DNA from: CAIUPE01 sp046092445
GTDB lineage: Bacteria > Pseudomonadota > Alphaproteobacteria > Rhizobiales > Beijerinckiaceae
Direction of reading: 5' to 3'
Assembly: GCA_046092445.1 (NCBI GenBank)
Contig: JBJTDR010000015.1
Location: forward strand, 1-11,250
Length of the DNA: 11,250 nucleotides
Made by a program: the position numbers and the translations under genes. Shown here in pieces: positions 6,948 to 11,250 of the stretch. The notes under the pieces were generated by a model. That model was not told where the DNA came from. It worked only from the letters and a program-made list of their open reading frames with translations, and did no database searches. Position 1 is the first letter of the stretch, and each line of letters opens with the position of its first letter.

Positions 6948-7964
6948 TTAGGGAACTGGCGCGTTCTCAAGCATCAGATTTTGTTTTTTGAGGGTCGCCC
7001 ACAATTCCTTCGGGATCGGGTGGGTGAACCAATCGAGATTTTGGTTGACCTGCTCGACCGTCCGTGTGCCGGCGATAAAGGACGGGACGGCCGGGTGGGC
7101 GACAACGAATTGAAGTGCCGCGGCGGGAAGCGGCACGTTGAATTCAGCGCAGACCTTCTCGATTTTTGCAACTTTCGCCATGATATCCGCCGGTGCGGGT
7201 GTGTAGTTATACTTTGCGCCGGGTTTGGCACCGGTTGCCAGAATGCCTGAATTGAAGCCGCCACCGACGACGACAGCGGCACCGCGCTTCTCGCAGAGTG
7301 GCAGAAATTCATCGAGCGCGTCCTGTTCGAGAAGTGTGTAGCGTCCGGCGAGCAGGAAGCAATCAAGGTCCGCCTGTTGCAACGCCGTATGACACACCTG
7401 CCATTCATTGCAGCCGAACCCGATGGCGGTAACGACCTTTTCGTCGCGCAATTTCAGAAGGGCTTTGACGGCACCGGACATGGCCTGACGAAACATTTCA
7501 GGTTGCCTTTCGGGCCCATGGGTGAAGATGTCCGAATCGTGGACGAAGGCGATTTCCATACGTTCGAGGCCGAGCCGTTGCAGCGAATCCTCGATGCTCC
7601 GCATGGCACCGTCATAGGAATAGTCGAAATGAACTTTGAACGCACCGGCATTGACCCATGGCGCATAATTGATGGTTTCGCGCTTTGCAGGTGTCAATAA
7701 CCGTCCAACTTTCGAGGACAATACGTAGTCATCGCGATTTTTCCACCGCAGGCTGTGCCCGGTGCGGAGTTCGGAGAGGCCGTGACCATAGAGAGGGGCG
7801 GTGTCGAAATAGCGGATACCGGCGTCCCATGCAGTCTGGATCATGGCGTCCGACTCGGCGTCCGAGATCGGCTTCAGAAAATTGCCGATGGGCGCGAGTC
7901 CGAGGGAAAAGGCGGTGACCGGCAGTTTGGTGCGGCCGAGCGGGTTTTTCTGGGCGGGGTTCAT
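6948..7964 (-). CDS. Aldo/keto reductase, D-threo-aldose 1-dehydrogenase (L-fucose dehydrogenase)-like
   Basis: NAD(P)-dependent aldo/keto reductase of 338 residues with a TIM-barrel fold. The catalytic tetrad is complete: Asp54 and Tyr59 in YFDTAPLYGHG, Lys85 in LSSKVGR and His142 in AFVHDSD. The opening LGRTKLPVTAFSLGLAPIGN and the WVNAGAFKVHFDYSYDGAMRS segment are typical of the D-threo-aldose 1-dehydrogenase group, which oxidises L-fucose, D-arabinose and similar aldoses to lactones. Pyridoxal 4-dehydrogenase of Microbacterium belongs to the same group, so that activity is an alternative. The ATG at 7964 has AAAAGGAG ending 6 bases upstream; a TTG at 7985 would extend the frame but is passed over for this reason. 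It follows the second reductase by 17 bases, so the pair forms an operon. It converges on the GMC gene with only 13 bases between stop codons and no visible terminator. Confidence 0.88.
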   Translation of the reverse strand: MNPAQKNPLGRTKLPVTAFSLGLAPIGNFLKPISDAESDAMIQTAWDAGIRYFDTAPLYGHGLSELRTGHSLRWKNRDDYVLSSKVGRLLTPAKRETINYAPWVNAGAFKVHFDYSYDGAMRSIEDSLQRLGLERMEIAFVHDSDIFTHGPERQPEMFRQAMSGAVKALLKLRDEKVVTAIGFGCNEWQVCHTALQQADLDCFLLAGRYTLLEQDALDEFLPLCEKRGAAVVVGGGFNSGILATGAKPGAKYNYTPAPADIMAKVAKIEKVCAEFNVPLPAAALQFVVAHPAVPSFIAGTRTVEQVNQNLDWFTHPIPKELWATLKKQNLMLENAPVP

Positions 7965-7981
7965 GGCAGGCTCCTTTTCGG

Positions 7982-8803
7982 TCAATCAAAATCCGGCGCA
8001 TAGGCCGACTTTTCACGGGTGACGATGCGATATCCGGTGGCGTTCAGGGCATCGATCCGGGCCATGTCGATGCTGGACAGGGTAAAATCCATCACGTCGA
8101 AATTGGCACGGATGTTGTCCGGCTTGGTGGACATGGTGTTGATCGAAACGCCCTTCTGCAAAATCCAGCGCAGAACAATCTGGGCTACCGACTTGCCGTA
8201 GGCATCACCAAGTTCCGAGAAGAGCGGATAGCTGAACACCTTGCCGCGGGCGACCGAGCAATAAGAGGCGAGCGGAATGCCTGTTTCGATGGCTGCCGCG
8301 AGAAGTTTGGTCTGGTCGAGCAAAGGATGAAATTCGACCTGATTGGTCACGAGTTCCGTCGAGATGGTAGCCTTGGCTGTCCGCATCATCGCGGCGGTGA
8401 AATTGCTGACGCCGATGGCCCGGGCGTATCCGGCGCGCGCGGCTTTTTCGAGCAGGCGAACCGGCCCGACATTATCCCCGCTGATCGGCGGCCAATGAAG
8501 CAGCAGGACATCGACGTGATCAGTTTTGAGATCTGCGAGGCTCTTTTCGACCGAGGGCAGAAAGGCTTCTTCCGTGTAATTGTCCGGGCGCACTTTCGTA
8601 GTGATGCAGAACTCTGTGCGCGGAATGCCGGATGTTGCGAGCGCAGCGCCGACTTCGGCCTCGTTGCCGTACATTTGCGCGGTATCTATGGATCGATAGC
8701 CGGCCTCAAGGGCTTCGTGCAGTGCGCCAGCAAGTTCCTGACCCCGCAACGGCCACGTGCCGAAGCTGCGCTGGAAGGTCTTTCGGAAGTAGATTGATGT
8801 CAT
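7982..8803 (-). CDS. Aldo/keto reductase, 2,5-diketo-D-gluconate reductase-like
   Basis: NAD(P)H-dependent reductase of 273 residues, the usual size of the AKR5/DkgA-type prokaryotic group. The tetrad is Asp40 and Tyr45 in RSIDTAQMYGNE, Lys70 in ITTKV and His103 in LLLHWPP; IGVSNFTAA and TNQVEFHPLL also match the family. Members reduce ketone or aldehyde groups of sugars, keto-sugar acids and small carbonyls, so the substrate is open. The first strand is slightly divergent: RSFGTW replaces the common LGFGTW, and the N-terminus is short. ATG 8803 has a modest AAGG ribosome site about 9 bases upstream. It is the first gene of a two-gene operon with the aldose dehydrogenase-like reductase, and is divergent from the ABC importer operon. 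A half-site of the putative TetR operator lies about 100 bases upstream of its start. Confidence 0.88.
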   Translation of the reverse strand: MTSIYFRKTFQRSFGTWPLRGQELAGALHEALEAGYRSIDTAQMYGNEAEVGAALATSGIPRTEFCITTKVRPDNYTEEAFLPSVEKSLADLKTDHVDVLLLHWPPISGDNVGPVRLLEKAARAGYARAIGVSNFTAAMMRTAKATISTELVTNQVEFHPLLDQTKLLAAAIETGIPLASYCSVARGKVFSYPLFSELGDAYGKSVAQIVLRWILQKGVSINTMSTKPDNIRANFDVMDFTLSSIDMARIDALNATGYRIVTREKSAYAPDFD

Positions 8804-8898
8804 GCGTAATCAGCCTTTTTTCGCGTGCCGGATGACACAGGAGGTACCAGTTTTGCACGTTCGAAAAAAGATCGCCATCCTGAATCAATGCACCATAT

Positions 8899-8908
8899 GG
8901 TTAGTTAC
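8899..8908. promoter_or_regulatory. Putative operator half-site upstream of the reductase operon
   Basis: GGTTAGTTAC matches the right half of operator site 1 (GGTTAGTTAT) at 9 of 10 positions. The opposite half is not conserved (3 of 10). It lies about 100 bases upstream of the minus-strand reductase start, on the reductase side of the divergent gap. Confidence 0.35.
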
Positions 8909-8961
8909 AATGTTTCGTCCGTCGTATCCCTTTCCGAGTGCATCAGGGTTGCAACTGATCC

Positions 8962-8993
8962 TTGACAGATAAATCAGTTTGCGCAACTATTAT
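8962..8993 (+). promoter_or_regulatory. Predicted promoter of the ABC importer operon
   Basis: A perfect TTGACA (8962-8967) is followed by A/T-rich candidates for the -10 box: AACTAT at 8985-8990 (17-base spacer) or TATTAT at 8988-8993 (20-base spacer). The operator copy at 8992-9011 begins at or overlaps the -10, where a bound repressor would block initiation. The -35 call is firmer than the -10. Confidence 0.55.
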
Positions 8994-9011
8994 AACTAAC
9001 TGGTTACTTAA
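8992..9011. promoter_or_regulatory. Putative TetR-family operator, site 2
   Basis: ATAACTAACTGGTTACTTAA matches operator site 1 at 16 of 20 positions. Its left half, ATAACTAACT, matches the reverse complement of site 1 at 9 of 10. Internal symmetry is 7 of 10 pairs, so it may bind less tightly. It lies 27 bases before the start of the binding-protein gene. Confidence 0.62.
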
Positions 9012-9038
9012 AACCAGCGTCAGAGAGAGCATCAATCA

Positions 9039-10127
9039 ATGTCCATCGAAAAAATTATTACGTTGAAAACAAGCCGCCGCTCGCTGCTCAAGGGCGCTGG
9101 TGGCGCATTGGCCGCGGGGTCATTCGGATTTTCATTTCCGATGCCTGCGATTGCCAAGGAAACAACCTGGACGCTTGCCAATTCCATGCGTTCGGTTGCC
9201 AACCCCTATCATGCGACCTTCGCCAAGGGCGGAGAGAATTTTGCCAAGACGATTGACGCCAAATACGAAATGCTCGTGACGGAAGGAAACTCAGAGAAAG
9301 GCATTTCCGACATCAAGGCGCTGCTGCAGCGGACGGGCGGCAAACTGATTTTGAACGTTGATCCGAATGATTCGCCGGATGCACGCGTGATTGTGGAAGA
9401 GTGCAAAAAGGCTGGTGCCTATGTGGTGACGCAATGGAACAAGCCCGCTGATCTGCATCCGTGGGATTTCAACCCGAACTATGTCGCGCACATGTCGTTT
9501 GACGGGGTGCCGACTGCAAAGGCGATTGCCGGCGAACTCTTCAAGGCGTTCGGTGGTGAGGGCGGAATTGTCGCATTGGGCGGCATTCTCTCCAACGTTC
9601 CGGCAATCGAGCGCAAACTCGGCCTCGATATGGCGATCAAGGAAACCAACGGAAAAGTGAAATTGCTCGATTTCCAGCCGGCAGACTGGAACGAGCAGAA
9701 GGCGTTCGATATCACGCAGGCATGGATCACCCGCTTCGGCAAGGAAATCAAGGGGGTGTTCGCTGCCAATGACGGCATGGGCATGGGTGCGCTGGAAGCG
9801 CTGCGCCAGAGCGGACTTGCCGGAAAGGTGCCTGTCGTCGGCATCGACGGGATCGAGGCCGCCTTGAAGGCGACGGAAGCGGGCGAATTCGCAGGCACTG
9901 TCGCATGGGATCCGTTGTGGACTGGCGGCATGGGCCTCGCCATTCCGTATGCCGTTGCAACCGGCAAGGTGGATATCGCGAAAGAGCCGAAAGAGCATCG
10001 CGAATTCTACGGCACCGGTATCATCGTGACGAAGGCGAATGTTGCCGAAGTCAAGAAAGGCGGCGCGGCACTCGATTTCAACGATCTCTGGGGCAAGGCC
10101 ACGGGCCAGATCCAGTATCGCGGCTAA
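9039..10127 (+). CDS. Sugar ABC transporter periplasmic substrate-binding protein, Tat-exported
   Basis: Type I periplasmic binding protein of 362 residues in the ribose/galactose-binding (Peripla_BP_4) class; it captures a sugar-like solute in the periplasm and delivers it to the permease. The N-terminus carries a twin-arginine motif, SRRSLLK at residues 12-18, then a Gly/Ala-rich hydrophobic stretch and a likely cleavage site after AIA (Ala39), so export by Tat is predicted. The mature domain shows NPYHATFAKGGENFAK near the start, the hinge-region LILNVDPNDSP, and the family-typical GVFAANDGMGMGALEALR and VPVVGIDGIEAAL. It is the first gene of the importer operon, with a moderate GA-rich ribosome site about 9 bases before ATG 9039. 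The permease follows after 103 bases containing a stable hairpin. Substrate unknown; the neighbouring enzymes suggest a polyol, aldose or keto-sugar. Confidence 0.92.
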   Translation: MSIEKIITLKTSRRSLLKGAGGALAAGSFGFSFPMPAIAKETTWTLANSMRSVANPYHATFAKGGENFAKTIDAKYEMLVTEGNSEKGISDIKALLQRTGGKLILNVDPNDSPDARVIVEECKKAGAYVVTQWNKPADLHPWDFNPNYVAHMSFDGVPTAKAIAGELFKAFGGEGGIVALGGILSNVPAIERKLGLDMAIKETNGKVKLLDFQPADWNEQKAFDITQAWITRFGKEIKGVFAANDGMGMGALEALRQSGLAGKVPVVGIDGIEAALKATEAGEFAGTVAWDPLWTGGMGLAIPYAVATGKVDIAKEPKEHREFYGTGIIVTKANVAEVKKGGAALDFNDLWGKATGQIQYRG

Positions 10128-10147
10128 GCTATTCAATAAAATGTTTG

Positions 10148-10173
10148 CAGCCGGGCGAGCAATCGTCCGGCTG
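10148..10173 (+). repeat. Intercistronic hairpin between binding-protein and permease genes
   Basis: CAGCCGGGCGA (10148-10158) and TCGTCCGGCTG (10163-10173) form an 11-position stem with 10 conventional Watson-Crick pairs (the odd pair is G-T, a G-U wobble in RNA) and a GCAA loop, a GNRA-type tetraloop. No real T-run follows. Such a hairpin after a binding-protein gene often protects the upstream message or partly stops transcription, giving more binding protein than permease. The role here is inferred. Confidence 0.65.
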
Positions 10174-10230
10174 TTCTGCTTGACGCCCTGATTTGGCGTG
10201 AGATGATGGGATTTACGGAGGGAGACACAG

Positions 10231-11208
10231 GTGCACGCGCGACCGGCACACAGAGCATCGGTGATGGGTCGTTGGCGTGATTGGGCGCCATTGGCGGTTC
10301 TGGTTGTATTGTGTCTCGTGATCAGCCTGTTCAATGGCAATTTTCTGACAATCGGCAATCTGCTCAGGCTTCTGAATTCGGCGGCCATTCCGCTGGTGTT
10401 GTGCATGGGTACGACATTCGTGATCCTGATGGGGAGTATCGATCTTTCCATCGAAGGCGTTGTTGCCATAACAGCGGTGATGGTCAGTTTGCTGGTGGTG
10501 AATGATATTTCACCGATTTCGATCGGCCTCTGGGCAGCGCCTCTTGCCATTCTGGTCGGCGGCATCCTCGGCTTTCTGAACGGATTTCTGCATGTCCGGC
10601 TGAAAACACCCTCTTTCATGACGACGCTTGGCGTCGGCTTTGCGGGAATCGGCGTTGCAACCGCGGTGCTTGGCGGATTCACAGCCCGCATTTCGGACCA
10701 GACATTCCGTTTCCTCTCATTGGGGCGTGTTTTCGAGGTGCCAATGGCGGTCTGGATCGCGTTGGGTGCGGTGATCATCGCCTATATCATCCAGGAGCGC
10801 ACGCGGATCGGCCGGTGGGTTTATGCCATCGGGACCGACGAGGTGACAGCGCGGAATGCGGGAATTCCTGTCGAGCGAACACGGATCATGGTCTTCATGA
10901 TTGCAGGCCTGTTCTACGGGCTGGGCGGGGTGCTTCTCGCGGCGCAATTCGGTCAGGGACACGCCTTGATCAGTCAGGGACGTCTGTTCACAGCGATTAC
11001 GGCGGTGGTTGTCGGTGGCACAGCGCTTTCGGGTGGCGTCGGCTCCGTTCTCAATTCGGTGGTGGGTGTTCTGATCGTGGTGACCCTCGCCAATGGAATG
11101 GTGCTGATGGGGATCGAGCCCTATGTCCAGCAGGGTGTGCAGGGCATTCTGATCATTATCGCGGTGGCATTATCGCTGGATCGTTCGCGGCTGGATGTTG
11201 TCAAATGA
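10231..11208 (+). CDS. Sugar ABC transporter permease, RbsC-like (BPD_transp_2)
   Basis: Inner-membrane permease of 325 residues in the ribose/xylose/autoinducer-2 transporter family. Multiple hydrophobic segments are evident, for example residues 19-34, 52-68, 76-91, 101-118, 128-147 and 172-186, with further helices to the C-terminus. Family motifs include FVILMGSIDLSIE (residues 63-75) and GRWVYAIGTDEVTARNAGIP, the cytoplasmic loop that contacts the ATPase. In the first of these, RbsC-type proteins usually read IDLSVG; here Glu75 takes the Gly place. The start is a GTG at 10231 with a very strong GGAGGGAG site (10217-10224) 6 bases upstream. Its stop overlaps the ATG of the next gene in an ATGA arrangement, implying translational coupling. 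Second gene of the importer operon. Confidence 0.93.
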   Translation: MHARPAHRASVMGRWRDWAPLAVLVVLCLVISLFNGNFLTIGNLLRLLNSAAIPLVLCMGTTFVILMGSIDLSIEGVVAITAVMVSLLVVNDISPISIGLWAAPLAILVGGILGFLNGFLHVRLKTPSFMTTLGVGFAGIGVATAVLGGFTARISDQTFRFLSLGRVFEVPMAVWIALGAVIIAYIIQERTRIGRWVYAIGTDEVTARNAGIPVERTRIMVFMIAGLFYGLGGVLLAAQFGQGHALISQGRLFTAITAVVVGGTALSGGVGSVLNSVVGVLIVVTLANGMVLMGIEPYVQQGVQGILIIIAVALSLDRSRLDVVK

Positions 11209-11250
11209 GTGCGCCGATGACACCCACGCTGGAACTCAGAGGCGCTTCCA
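11205..11250 (+). CDS. Sugar ABC transporter ATP-binding protein, N-terminal fragment
   Basis: The ATG overlaps the permease stop (ATGA) and opens a frame reading MSAPMTPTLELRGAS before the window ends. LELRGAS is the usual opening strand of a sugar ABC ATPase (commonly LELRGASKSFGG), and the position after a binding protein and permease is where the RbsA/XylG-type ATPase is expected. Only 15 residues are visible, so the Walker motifs cannot be checked. Confidence 0.75.
   Translation, partial: MSAPMTPTLELRGAS

Noticed and set aside
10183..10199. 5-bp stem ACGCC/GGCGT upstream of the permease
   Set aside because: It is too short to claim alone; it may fold next to the stronger hairpin at 10148-10173 but has no T-run and no clear role.
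9291..10778. Minus-strand open frame of 495 codons
   Set aside because: It is antisense to the binding protein and permease genes; its low-complexity Arg/Pro/Thr-rich translation is typical of a shadow frame in high-GC DNA.

Overview
The window looks like chromosomal or large-replicon DNA from an alphaproteobacterium, probably Hyphomicrobiales or a related order. This rests on the moderately high GC content, the protein family mix and the style of the proteins; no rRNA or other taxonomic marker is present. It is densely packed with sugar or polyol catabolism genes. The longest stretch without a gene is about 290 bases. I see no tRNA, rRNA, CRISPR array, insertion sequence or phage gene.

Layout. 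Positions 1-697 (minus) hold the N-terminal half of a decayed membrane-anchored sorbosone dehydrogenase-like gene, with three in-frame stops and no frameshift. Divergent from it, on the plus strand, are a phytanoyl-CoA dioxygenase-like Fe(II)/2-oxoglutarate enzyme (747-1505) and an NAD(P)+ aldehyde dehydrogenase (1614-3062). A Gfo/Idh/MocA sugar or inositol dehydrogenase (3223-4221, minus) converges on the aldehyde dehydrogenase. Upstream of it on the same strand is a TetR-family regulator (4508-5152, minus), divergent from an FAD-dependent GMC oxidoreductase (5348-6934, plus). Two aldo/keto reductases follow (6948-7964 and 7982-8803, both minus, apparently one operon). Divergent from these is a sugar ABC importer operon: a Tat-exported binding protein (9039-10127), an RbsC-type permease (10231-11208) and the first codons of an ATPase (11205 to the window edge).

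How the genes fit together. The ABC importer would bring in a sugar, polyol or similar polar solute. The GMC oxidoreductase, aldehyde dehydrogenase, Gfo/Idh/MocA enzyme and the two aldo/keto reductases could then oxidise or reduce it and its derivatives. The substrate cannot be read from the sequence. The clearest non-coding signal is a near-palindrome centred on AACCGGTT in the TetR/GMC divergent promoter (5272-5291). A copy matching at 16 of 20 positions sits just downstream of the TTGACA promoter of the ABC operon (8992-9011), and a strong half-site lies at 8899-8908 next to the aldo/keto reductase operon. This points to one TetR-controlled regulon covering the oxidoreductase, the reductases and the importer. 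The aldehyde dehydrogenase/dioxygenase pair and the Gfo/Idh/MocA gene show no convincing copy of the site, so their membership is only suggested by proximity.
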